Shown here: in pieces, positions 57,102 through 64,000 of the stretch
Numbering within the stretch: the stretch's first letter is position 1
Layout: each line of letters opens with the position of its first letter
Source: Planctomonas psychrotolerans
GTDB lineage: Bacteria; Actinomycetota; Actinomycetes; Actinomycetales; Microbacteriaceae
Length of the DNA stretch: 64,000 bases
Assembly (NCBI RefSeq): GCF_008642235.1
Contig: NZ_SJEV01000001.1
Coordinates: 806,001 to 870,000 of the forward strand
Reading direction: 5' to 3'
Program-made: the position numbers and the translations under genes
Notes under the pieces: generated by a model
What the model was told of the DNA's origin: nothing
The model's input: the letters and a program-made list of their open reading frames with translations, nothing else
The model's database searches: none

Positions 57102-57223
57102 CGCTTCGACAGGCTCAGCGACCGTACGGCCCGTTGTCTGCGTTGCATCGCTTCGACAGGCTCAGTGACCGCATGGCCCATTGCCTGCGCTAGGTTGCGT
57201 CGCTTCGACAGGCTCAGCGACCG
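57102..57223. repeat. Three REP-like elements with an altered, still pairing stem
   Basis: Copies at 57102-57124, 57149-57171 and 57201-57223. Arms are CGCT/AGCG (first and third) and CGCT/AGTG (second, a G-T pair), against CCCT/AGGG in the other arrays; the middle CGACAGGCTC is unchanged. Spacing 47 and 52 bp. Lies between tRNA-Ser and the kinase gene. Confidence 0.85.
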
Positions 57224-57261
57224 TACGGCCCGGCGGCGGCGGGTGCCGCTAGCGTGATCGC

Positions 57262-58194
57262 GTGGACACGGGCGCGAGCGATGACGACGACCGGGCGGAA
57301 CGTGACGCCGTCGTCTCCCGGTATTCGGGCATCTGGGGGCTGACGCCGGACGGCGACCCGTTCTCCACCCGGAGCAGTCATCTGGCTCCCGTGACCCGGC
57401 GCGGACGTCCCGCCATGCTCAAGGTGCCGCGCACCGAGGACGAGCGCCGGGGCGGCTCCGTCATGGTGTGGTGGGCCGGTCGCGGTGCGGCGCCCGTGTT
57501 CGAGCACGACGACTCCGGAACCCTCGTACTCGAGCGGGCGGAGGACGACACCGCACTGTTCGACCTCGCCGGTGGCCGCGGCACCGGCACCGGCACCGGC
57601 ACCGGCACCGGCACCACGAGCATTCCCACCGACGACGACCGCGCCAGCCGCATCCTCGTGACCACCGCCGCCCGCCTGCACGCCGTCCGCGACGAGCCCC
57701 CCGCAACGACGCTGCCGCTCGCCCGGTACTTCCGGGAGCTCTTCCGCACCGGAGCGCAGCACGGGGGATTCCTCGCCCGGTCCGCCGCACTGGCGCAGCA
57801 GCTTCTCGACGATCAGCACGAGGTCGTGGTGCTGCACGGCGACCTGCACCACGGCAACGTGCTCCGGTTCGGTGCAGACGGCTGGCTGGCCATCGACCCG
57901 AAGAATGTGCGCGGCGATCGCGCCTTCGACTTCGCGAACATCTTCTGCAATCCCACTGCCGAGGTTGCGTTGCTCCCGAACCGGCTGCAGCGTCAGGTGG
58001 AGGTCGTTTCCGAGGCGGCCGGACTGGAGCCCGCCCGGCTGTTGCGCTGGATCGTCGCCTACTGCGCGCTGTCCGCATCCTGGTTCCTGGCCGACGGCGA
58101 CGACACGTCGGCCGCCATCCCGCTCGCCATCGGGCGCCGGGCCGAGGACGCCCTCGCCGGCCTCGGGCAGGCGGGAACCGTCCTCACCGAGTGA
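57262..58194 (+). CDS. Aminoglycoside/hydroxyurea resistance kinase-like protein (APH(6) family)
   Basis: 310 residues, slightly longer than APH(6) enzymes. LTPDGDPFSTRSSHLAPVTRRGRPAMLKVP (N-lobe Lys), catalytic VVLHGDLHHGNVLRF (Brenner-type motif) and AIDPKNVRGDRAFD (metal Asp). A (Gly-Thr)n run of about six units at residues 110-121 comes from a GGCACC hexamer tract. Family members phosphorylate streptomycin or hydroxyurea; real substrate unknown. GTG 57262 follows TAGCGT by 6 nt. Confidence 0.8.
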   Translation: MDTGASDDDDRAERDAVVSRYSGIWGLTPDGDPFSTRSSHLAPVTRRGRPAMLKVPRTEDERRGGSVMVWWAGRGAAPVFEHDDSGTLVLERAEDDTALFDLAGGRGTGTGTGTGTGTTSIPTDDDRASRILVTTAARLHAVRDEPPATTLPLARYFRELFRTGAQHGGFLARSAALAQQLLDDQHEVVVLHGDLHHGNVLRFGADGWLAIDPKNVRGDRAFDFANIFCNPTAEVALLPNRLQRQVEVVSEAAGLEPARLLRWIVAYCALSASWFLADGDDTSAAIPLAIGRRAEDALAGLGQAGTVLTE

Positions 58195-58241
58195 GCGATT
58201 GATCCGGCATCGGGCGCACGGATGCCGGATCAATCGCTCAC
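58191..58241. terminator. Perfect 21-bp inverted repeat, bidirectional terminator
   Basis: Arm 58191-58211 (GTGAGCGATTGATCCGGCATC) is the exact reverse complement of 58221-58241, with a 9-nt loop. The stop codon of the kinase (58192-58194) and that of the convergent membrane protein (58230-58232) both fall inside the arms. Confidence 0.75.
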
Positions 58242-59354
58242 CGGAGGAGACAGGGGCACGCGGGGAGACGGGCGGGGCGGGGCACCGGGCGCCGCACGAC
58301 GGGTGAGCCAGGTGAGGGCCCGTTCCAGCGGCCCGACACCGAGGGTCAGTCGCCACACGGTCGCGGCGGCCAGCGTGACGAACAGGAAGGCGAGGTAGAG
58401 CGAGTTGTCGCTCACCTCGAGCTCCCTCGGTCCCACGGAGGGCAGCAGGGCGGCGATCGCCACGATGTGCAGCGTGTAGGCCGTGAGCGCCATCGCCCCG
58501 GTCGCCTCGAGGGGGAAGAGCACCGGCCGGAGGCGATCGGTCGCCCACAGGCAGAGACCCAGCACCGCCATGGCGAAGCCCCCTGAACCCACGACTTCGA
58601 AGACGGATCCGCTGTGCGGTTCCACCGTGAAGATGAGGTCCGCCTCAGGCAACGCCGCGAGCGCACGGCTCGTGAACACGCCGAACGAGTACCCCACCAT
58701 GGCGAGCAGGGTGCCCGCGACGACGAGCGCACCCTGGATACGGGCCGACGTGAGGTCGAGCCGCCCGATGCCGAGCCCGGTGAACACGAACGTCAACCAG
58801 ATCAGAACGGGATATTGGCCGGTCACCACCAGTTCCACGATCACGCTCTCCTGCAGCACCGACTGGTCGAGTCGCTCCACGAGCAGCAGATCGACGAGCG
58901 GCGCGAGGAGCGCGAATGCAGCGGCCAGCGCGAAGAGCTGTCGCGGATGCACCCGGAGGAACGGCAGCGACAGGGCGAACATGACGGCGTAGAACTCGAG
59001 GATCACCCCCACGGGCGTGGCCAGCATCGTGAGCAGTCCGCCGATCGCGAAGATCACGACCGCGCGGATCAGGATGCGCAGTCGCACGCGCACGAGGTCG
59101 TCCCCCGCCAGCGGCCGAGTGCGTCCCGACATGAGGGCGATGGACACACCCGCGAGCGTGGCGAACAGGATGGACGAGCGCCCGTCGACCACGCCCAGCC
59201 AGGTGTCCGGAGACGCGAAGTCGAAGTCGTCGCGAATGCCGACGTGCGCCGCCATCATTCCGAGAACGGCCAAGCCGCGCGCCACGTCGATGCCATGCAG
59301 TCGCGACGCGGAATCCTCGGGGCGAGGAGCCCCGGACAGACGGGCGGATGGCAT
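58230..59354 (-). CDS. DUF418/heparan-acetyltransferase-like membrane protein
   Basis: 374 residues, about ten helices. The N-terminus RLHGIDVARGLAVLGMMAAHV is the shared signature of the YeiB/DUF418 and heparan-alpha-glucosaminide acetyltransferase-like families, and the C-terminal half has the DUF418-like PLEATGAMALTAYTLHIVA. Possibly transfers acyl groups to an envelope glycan; unproven. ATG 59354 lies 5 nt after the PAP2 stop, so the two are probably co-transcribed. Confidence 0.8.
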   Translation of the reverse strand: MPSARLSGAPRPEDSASRLHGIDVARGLAVLGMMAAHVGIRDDFDFASPDTWLGVVDGRSSILFATLAGVSIALMSGRTRPLAGDDLVRVRLRILIRAVVIFAIGGLLTMLATPVGVILEFYAVMFALSLPFLRVHPRQLFALAAAFALLAPLVDLLLVERLDQSVLQESVIVELVVTGQYPVLIWLTFVFTGLGIGRLDLTSARIQGALVVAGTLLAMVGYSFGVFTSRALAALPEADLIFTVEPHSGSVFEVVGSGGFAMAVLGLCLWATDRLRPVLFPLEATGAMALTAYTLHIVAIAALLPSVGPRELEVSDNSLYLAFLFVTLAAATVWRLTLGVGPLERALTWLTRRAAPGAPPRPSPRVPLSPPVSD

Positions 59355-59358
59355 GGGG

Positions 59359-60048
59359 TCAGGTGACCTCGGCGTCAGGTTGCTTGCGCCGCCGTTCGAG
59401 GTGCAGTCGGTGCGCGAACGGCGCCCAGACGATGAAGGCGATGCCGGCGCCGAGCAGCATGCCGCCGAGGGTGTCGGTGAGCCAGTGCGCACCGAGGTAG
59501 GTGCGACTCACCAGCATGGCGAACACGTACAGCGCACCGACGATCCAGATCCAGTACCGGCGCAGGATGAGCGCGAGGGTGACCGCCATGGTCGCGGCGT
59601 TCGCGGTGTGCCCCGACGGGAACGACCCGAAGTCCGCCGCGATGAGGATCTCCTCGGGGCGCGGCCGGTCCACCGTGTTCTTGATGAGCTGCACGAGACC
59701 GGCGCTGAGGATGGTGGCCACGGTGAAGTAGAGCGCGGCCCACTTGCGCTTCACGATGAGCAGCACCGCGATGATGGCGAGCGGCACGACGAATACGCCG
59801 ATGACGCCGCCGCCCAGTCGGTCGAAGAGCTCCGCCGTGGCCTGCCCGAAGGGGTCGCGGCGCTCGACCAGCTCCTCCATCCACTCCTCGTCGATTTCGA
59901 ACGGAACCATCTCGAAGTCGCGCACGGCGATGAGCAACCCGCCGAGGATGACGAGCGCCACCGCGATCAGGCCGCTGATGAGCGGCCACCGCAGCTGCAC
60001 CCTATAGGCGCCGGCTTCTTTTTTCCGTTGTTCGGGAGAGAGGGCCAT
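59359..60048 (-). CDS. PAP2-family phosphatase
   Basis: 229 residues, six helices. Three acid-phosphatase motifs: KNTVDRPRP (C1), FPSGHTANA (C2) and SRTYLGAHWLTDTLGG (C3). Likely a lipid-phosphate or undecaprenyl-PP phosphatase with its active site outside. ATG 60048 follows TAGGCT by 6 nt; ATG 60051 is next to it. Confidence 0.9.
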   Translation of the reverse strand: MALSPEQRKKEAGAYRVQLRWPLISGLIAVALVILGGLLIAVRDFEMVPFEIDEEWMEELVERRDPFGQATAELFDRLGGGVIGVFVVPLAIIAVLLIVKRKWAALYFTVATILSAGLVQLIKNTVDRPRPEEILIAADFGSFPSGHTANAATMAVTLALILRRYWIWIVGALYVFAMLVSRTYLGAHWLTDTLGGMLLGAGIAFIVWAPFAHRLHLERRRKQPDAEVT

Positions 60049-60057
60049 CATTCGAGC

Positions 60058-61287
60058 CTAGTTCGAGAGTGCGGGGACTGTGCGTGGACGCACGATGAAC
60101 CAGATCGAGAAGATCGACACCACCGACGTGACCGCCATCACCGCCGCCATGGGCACCACCGTGTCGGTGCCCAGGAAGCCGACGACGGGGGAGATGACCC
60201 CGGCGAGACCGAAGTTGATCGCGCCCAGCAACGACGCCGCCGTACCGGCCTCGTGACCGTGGTTCACGAGCGCCAGCACCTGCACGCAGGGGAACCCGAA
60301 GCCGCATGCGCAGATGAAGATCCACAAGGGGATGAGCACGCCGAGGATTCCCGCGTCGGCCATCGACAGGACGATGATCGCCACCGCCATGAGCAGCTGC
60401 ACCGCGGTGGTGACGGTGAGGATCCACGCGGCGCCCACCCGCGGGATGAGCCGGGCGCTCACCTGGGTGCCGATCACGATGCCGAGCGAGTTGAGGGCGA
60501 AGAGAAGGCCGTACTGCTGCGGGTCGAGGCCGTAGAGGTCCTGCAGGATGAAGGGCGACGCGGCGAGGTACGCGAACAGCCCGGAGAAGGAGAACCCGCC
60601 GATGATGGCGATGCCCACGAAGATCCGGTCGCTGAACACGCTCTTGTAGCGCTGCAGCACGCTGCTGTGGCCCGAGTCGCGAGTGCGTTCCTTGGGCAGC
60701 GTCTCCACGATGAACAGCGACGCCGCGATGATCACGAGCAGCCCGTAGATGCAGAGGAAGACGAACAGGCCGCGCCAGTCCAGGAAGAGGAGCAGCTGCG
60801 AACCGATGAGCGGGGCGAGGATCGGCGCCAGACCGGTCACCAGCGCCAGCCGCGAGAGCATGCGCACGAGGGGCTTCCCGCCGAACAGGTCTCGCACGGT
60901 GGCCATGGCGACCACGCCGCCGCCCGCCGCGCCGACGCCCTGCAGCACGCGGGCCACCATCAGCCAGGTGATGTCCGGTGCCACGGCCGCGCCGAAGCAG
61001 GCGAGGATGTGCACCGCGGTGGCGAGGATGAGCGGTATCCGCCGGCCCACCTTGTCGCTCCACGGGCCGACCACGAGCTGACCGAGCGCGAACCCGATGA
61101 TGGTGGCGCTCAGCGTGAGCTGCACGGTGCCCTCATCGACTGCGAGGTCGGTCTGGATGACGGGCAACGCGGGAAGGTAGAGGTCGATCGTGAACGGCCC
61201 GAGCCCGACGAGGGCGCCCAGCACGAAGATGTACACGAGTCTCTCGCGGCGGGAGAGCGAGTCACCGGGATGGATGACGGTAGTCAC
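60058..61287 (-). CDS. Bcr/CflA-family MFS drug exporter
   Basis: 409 residues, 12 helices. Loop 2-3 motif GPWSDKVGRRIPL, motif C-like region GLAPILAPLIGSQLL, and the N-terminal ALVGLGPFTIDLYLPALP typical of Bcr/CflA (DHA1) proton-coupled efflux. Substrate unknown. GTG 61287 has AAGGA 6 nt upstream. Ends 10 bp before the PAP2 start. Confidence 0.9.
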   Translation of the reverse strand: MTTVIHPGDSLSRRERLVYIFVLGALVGLGPFTIDLYLPALPVIQTDLAVDEGTVQLTLSATIIGFALGQLVVGPWSDKVGRRIPLILATAVHILACFGAAVAPDITWLMVARVLQGVGAAGGGVVAMATVRDLFGGKPLVRMLSRLALVTGLAPILAPLIGSQLLLFLDWRGLFVFLCIYGLLVIIAASLFIVETLPKERTRDSGHSSVLQRYKSVFSDRIFVGIAIIGGFSFSGLFAYLAASPFILQDLYGLDPQQYGLLFALNSLGIVIGTQVSARLIPRVGAAWILTVTTAVQLLMAVAIIVLSMADAGILGVLIPLWIFICACGFGFPCVQVLALVNHGHEAGTAASLLGAINFGLAGVISPVVGFLGTDTVVPMAAVMAVTSVVSIFSIWFIVRPRTVPALSN

Positions 61288-61488
61288 AGAGATTCCTTGC
61301 GGGAGTGGACGGCACCGCGGAAACGCCCCGTCTGCCGAGTGCGTCACCCGGTCGACAGAGGACGGAGAACTACCGGGACAACCATCTGCGGTTGCAGCTA
61401 TTCCCCAGCGGGCCGAATTCCCGCCGTACCCGGCACCTTCAGCGTAGCCGCGCATTCACGCGAAGGGGCCCGAGCGACGATCCCGGTG

Positions 61489-61517
61489 TTGACCCGACGC
61501 ATCGATGTGGATACGTT
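61489..61517 (+). promoter_or_regulatory. Promoter of the FAD oxidoreductase gene
   Basis: TTGACC (61489-61494), 17-bp spacer, TACGTT (61512-61517); predicted start around 61524, giving a leader of only a few nt before ATG 61528. Confidence 0.6.
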
Positions 61518-61527
61518 GCCACAACCC

Positions 61528-63123
61528 ATGGAACCTTCCGCGCACGGCGCGCAGCTCAGTGCCGAGGTCGTCGTGTATGCCGCGACGGCCGCCGGGGTGT
61601 GCGCTGCCGTCACCGCGGCGGAAGCCGGCGCGGAGGTGCTCCTCCTCGAGCCCGGGGGCCACGTCGGCGGCATGGTGTCGGGCGGGCTCGGCTACACCGA
61701 CATCGGTGATCCGCGGGTCGTCGGGGGTGTGGCGGCGCGCTTCCGGGCGGACGTCGCCGACCACTACGGTGCGACGCCCGGACGCTTCGCGGGCCCGGAA
61801 CCGCACGTCGCCGAGCGGATCTTCCGGCGCTGGCTCCGCACCGCGGGAGTGCGGGTGGAGTTCGGGCACCGCATCGCCTCCGTCGACAGCGCGGATGCCC
61901 GCATCACCTCGATCACCTCGACCTCCGGGCTCTCCGTGTCGGCGGCGGTCTTCATCGATGCGAGCTACGAGGGCGACCTGATGCACCTGGCCGGCGTGCC
62001 GTCCCGGGTGGGGCGCGAGGACCGCGCACTGCACGGCGAACCGCACGCCGGCCGGCAGGAGCTGCTACCCGGCCGACACACGATGCCACCCTGGATCTCC
62101 CCCTTCGTCGACGACCCGAGCGGTGAACGCCCGGGCGCCGTGCTGCCGCAGATCCGCACGGAGCCGATGGTCGACGTCGGTGCGGGCGACGGTGGCGTCA
62201 TGTCCTACGGCTTCCGCCTGTGTCTCACCACTGCCGCGGACCGGGTCCCGTTCACCCGCCGGGACGGCTACGACGAGGCGCACTGGGAACTCGGCCGCAG
62301 AGTGTTCGCGACCTGGGCGGCGACGGGAGTGGAGCCGCGAGCCGGTCGCCTGCTCGGGTTGGAGCAGAACCTGCCGAACGGAAAGGCCGACGGGAACTCG
62401 CTCGGTCCGTTCTCGCTGAGCGTGCTCGATGGATCGGCGTGGGAGTATCCGGAGGCGGGTCCCCCGCGCAGGGAGGAGCTGAGGCTGCGCCACCTGCAGC
62501 ACGCGCAGGACTTCCTCTGGTTCCTCTCCAACGACCCCGCCGTGCCCGCGTCGGTGCGCGCCGAGCTGGGACGCTGGGGCCTCGCCGCCGACGAATTCCC
62601 GGACACCGATCATTACCCGCACCAGCTCTACGTGCGAGAGGCCCGCCGGATGATCGGCGCCACCGTGGTCACCGAGCACGACCTGATGGGGGCGCACAGC
62701 CAGCCCGATGTCATCGCGATGGGCTCGTACCACATCGACGTGCGCGAAGTGCAGCGCGCGTGGCGGTTCGTTCCCGAGCATCCGCGGCCCATCGGCATGG
62801 TCTTCACCGAGGGATACCTGTCGGTGCCCGTTCCCCCGTATCCCATCCCCTACCGCGCGCTGCTGCCCCGGCCGGAGCACTGCCGCAACCTGCTCGTGCC
62901 CGTGTGCGTGTCGGCGTCGCACGTAGCGTTCGCGTCGATCCGGATGGAGGTGCAGTACCAGATGATGGGCGCGGCGGCCGGGCTCGCCGCGGCGATGTCG
63001 CTGACCGGACCGGTCGGGGCCGGTGGCGCATCGCGCGGCTTCTCCCCCGGCGACGTGCACGCCGTCGATGTCGGAATCCTGCAGGATCGATTGAGGGACG
63101 CCGGGCAGATCCTGGCGCTGTGA
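61528..63123 (+). CDS. FAD-dependent oxidoreductase (FAD_oxidored family)
   Basis: 531 residues. N-terminal Rossmann VVVYAATAAGVCAAVTAAEAG with LLLEPGGHVGGMVSGGLGYTD, the PF12831 pattern; ASYEGDLMHLAGV, MSYGFRLCLT and a C-terminal FAD-contact region around FASIRMEVQYQMMGAAAGLAAA. No signal peptide, cytosolic. Substrate unknown; homologues are often next to sugar-degradation genes, which is not the case here. Confidence 0.82.
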   Translation: MEPSAHGAQLSAEVVVYAATAAGVCAAVTAAEAGAEVLLLEPGGHVGGMVSGGLGYTDIGDPRVVGGVAARFRADVADHYGATPGRFAGPEPHVAERIFRRWLRTAGVRVEFGHRIASVDSADARITSITSTSGLSVSAAVFIDASYEGDLMHLAGVPSRVGREDRALHGEPHAGRQELLPGRHTMPPWISPFVDDPSGERPGAVLPQIRTEPMVDVGAGDGGVMSYGFRLCLTTAADRVPFTRRDGYDEAHWELGRRVFATWAATGVEPRAGRLLGLEQNLPNGKADGNSLGPFSLSVLDGSAWEYPEAGPPRREELRLRHLQHAQDFLWFLSNDPAVPASVRAELGRWGLAADEFPDTDHYPHQLYVREARRMIGATVVTEHDLMGAHSQPDVIAMGSYHIDVREVQRAWRFVPEHPRPIGMVFTEGYLSVPVPPYPIPYRALLPRPEHCRNLLVPVCVSASHVAFASIRMEVQYQMMGAAAGLAAAMSLTGPVGAGGASRGFSPGDVHAVDVGILQDRLRDAGQILAL

Positions 63124-63133
63124 GTCCGCGCCG

Positions 63134-63709
63134 TTATCGGGTATCGGTGAGGTGGGCGACGATATCGCGCACGACGTCGAGCTGCGCCGCCGCCGAGCGG
63201 TGCCACCCGGCACCGGGGATTTCCAGACTGTGGTTGCCCTCCGGTACCTCGATGACGTTCGGGGAGGTGGGGAGGGTGCCCTCGGGCCGCCACAGCGGGT
63301 CCGCGGTCCCTCCGACGAAGAGGTGACGGGTCGACGCCCGCTGAGCCGCCGCGGCTACCCGCGGATCGGTCAGGATGGGCGTCAGCCAGGCACCTCGCAC
63401 GTTGTGCTCGAGGAAGAACGGCAGCGCGAACGAGCCGACCGACTTGCCGATCACCGCGGAGGGAGCGCTCGGCAGCTCCCGGATCGCCTGCACCAGCGCA
63501 TCCTTCACGAAGCGCGCCGGATCCTGGCGGCCGGCCGCTCGGATGTCGGCGTGCCAGTCCACCGACCAGACGTCCCAGCCGGCCTCCGTCAACGCGAGCG
63601 CGGACCAGTAGAGCAGAGGCGCCTGCACCGTGTACCCGGCGCCGGGGAGCACCAGTGCAATCGGAGCGTTCGAGGGAACACCCGAGTTCAGTCTGATCGT
63701 CGACGGCAT
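63134..63709 (-). CDS. Alpha/beta hydrolase
   Basis: 191 residues, a small hydrolase. LVLPGAGYTVQAPLLYW (oxyanion region), nucleophile elbow GKSVG (Gly-x-Ser-x-Gly), FVGGTADPLW (Asp) and EGNHSLE (His) complete the triad. Substrate unknown. ATG 63709 follows TACCCT by 7 nt: likely leaderless. Confidence 0.85.
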   Translation of the reverse strand: MPSTIRLNSGVPSNAPIALVLPGAGYTVQAPLLYWSALALTEAGWDVWSVDWHADIRAAGRQDPARFVKDALVQAIRELPSAPSAVIGKSVGSFALPFFLEHNVRGAWLTPILTDPRVAAAAQRASTRHLFVGGTADPLWRPEGTLPTSPNVIEVPEGNHSLEIPGAGWHRSAAAQLDVVRDIVAHLTDTR

Positions 63710-63931
63710 GGGCTCTAGGGTATTCCCCGGTCGACAGGAGTCTGCGCGCGATCGCCGCAGCGCCGCAGCGCCGCATGCCCGAAATCCCGAGAGGCGCTGA
63801 TCTTCTCTCTGGGATCGATGCCAGATACGATTTTCACCCAGGCTCAGAGACGCGCCGCCTCGTCGAGAACGCGGCGACCCGCTCCGGGCCCTCCACGATC
63901 GAGCGCCAGGAGGCGAAGTCCTATCCCGAAC
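63710..63931. other. 222-bp divergent spacer
   Basis: No gene recognised. It contains the leaderless promoter of the hydrolase at its left end and an imperfect GAGA-rich inverted repeat near 63790-63815; nothing else stands out. Confidence 0.3.
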
Positions 63932-64000
63932 ATGACAGCCCTCCGGGCGGACGCGGGTGCGGTCGAGGAGGTGGCACCCGGCATCTTCCGCGTGCGCGAC
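63932..64000 (+). CDS. Truncated protein start, possibly MBL-fold hydrolase
   Basis: ATG 63932 opens a frame that runs off the window after 23 codons, starting MTALRADAG and reading VEEVAPGIFRVRD. That last phrase resembles the first strand of metallo-beta-lactamase-fold hydrolases, but no metal motif is in view. Confidence 0.3.
   Translation, partial: MTALRADAGAVEEVAPGIFRVRD

Noticed and set aside
59017-61527. Very long plus-strand open frame leading into the FAD oxidoreductase
   Set aside because: It runs antisense over the DUF418-like, PAP2 and MFS genes, whose domains and motifs are intact; its Glu/Arg/His-rich product is typical of antisense frames in high-GC DNA.

Overview
The window is high-GC (about 70 percent), gene-dense DNA from an actinobacterium, most likely a member of the Microbacteriaceae. 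The evidence is the gene set: an actinobacterial-type tad locus with a DUF4244 pilin and an adjacent 6C RNA, an Rv2578c-type radical SAM protein, a DUF4177-ridA pair beside a PASTA-type class A PBP, a DUF222/HNH endonuclease, mqo, and many start codons placed 6-8 nt after a -10 box (apparent leaderless mRNAs). Genus cannot be fixed from the sequence alone. No prophage, insertion sequence, plasmid or CRISPR array was seen.

Layout. 1-3.55 kb: a minus-strand tad (type IVc pilus) operon (tadA, a tadB/tadC-like fusion, DUF4244 pilin, TadE-like, start of a TadG-like gene), headed by a 6C small RNA with its own promoter and terminator. 3.7-11.7 kb: acs, ridA with a hidden 58-codon DUF4177 gene, ponA, a metallophosphoesterase, tRNA-Pro, vanZ-like and LCP genes. 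11.9-14.9 kb: a 49-residue CxxC micro-ORF with G6 motifs and hairpins, then a secreted triple-repeat/FnIII/beta-helix protein. 14.9-25.05 kb: a minus-strand Wzx/Wzy exopolysaccharide operon (BY-kinase, low-Mr phosphatase, an unusual BNR-propeller membrane protein, WbaP-type initiator, Wzy, WecG/TagA, GT4, GT2, Wzx), largely linked by stop/start overlaps. 25.3-33 kb: acyltransferase, then an operon of sensor kinase, degenerate sensor, LuxR-type regulator and thymidine kinase, then a radical SAM protein and an ABC-F ATPase with a candidate attenuator leader.

33.2-37.9 kb is a cyclic-di-GMP island: a LOV-GAF-GGDEF-EAL photoreceptor and two diguanylate cyclases, plus a tiny acidic protein. 38-46 kb is an accessory-like stretch (two CPBP proteases, mqo, DUF1801, DUF222/HNH, 2H phosphoesterase, SGNH hydrolase) rich in simple repeats and containing a large array of a REP-like palindrome (core CCCTTCGACAGGCTCAGGG). 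46.2-56 kb is core metabolism and replication on the minus strand (asd, lysC, recR, dnaX, ackA, pta, SRP RNA); the REP-like element recurs as an array between lysC and asd and in frame inside dnaX. 56.1-64 kb: NAD(P)-binding protein, tRNA-Ser, three REP variants with compensatory stem changes, an APH(6)-like kinase, a DUF418-like membrane protein, a PAP2 phosphatase, an MFS exporter, an FAD oxidoreductase, an alpha/beta hydrolase and a truncated last gene.

How the genes may work together (inference): tad pili, the exopolysaccharide operon, the secreted beta-helix protein, the LCP ligase and the light-linked c-di-GMP enzymes would fit a surface-attachment programme. acs with pta-ackA gives both routes between acetate and acetyl-CoA.
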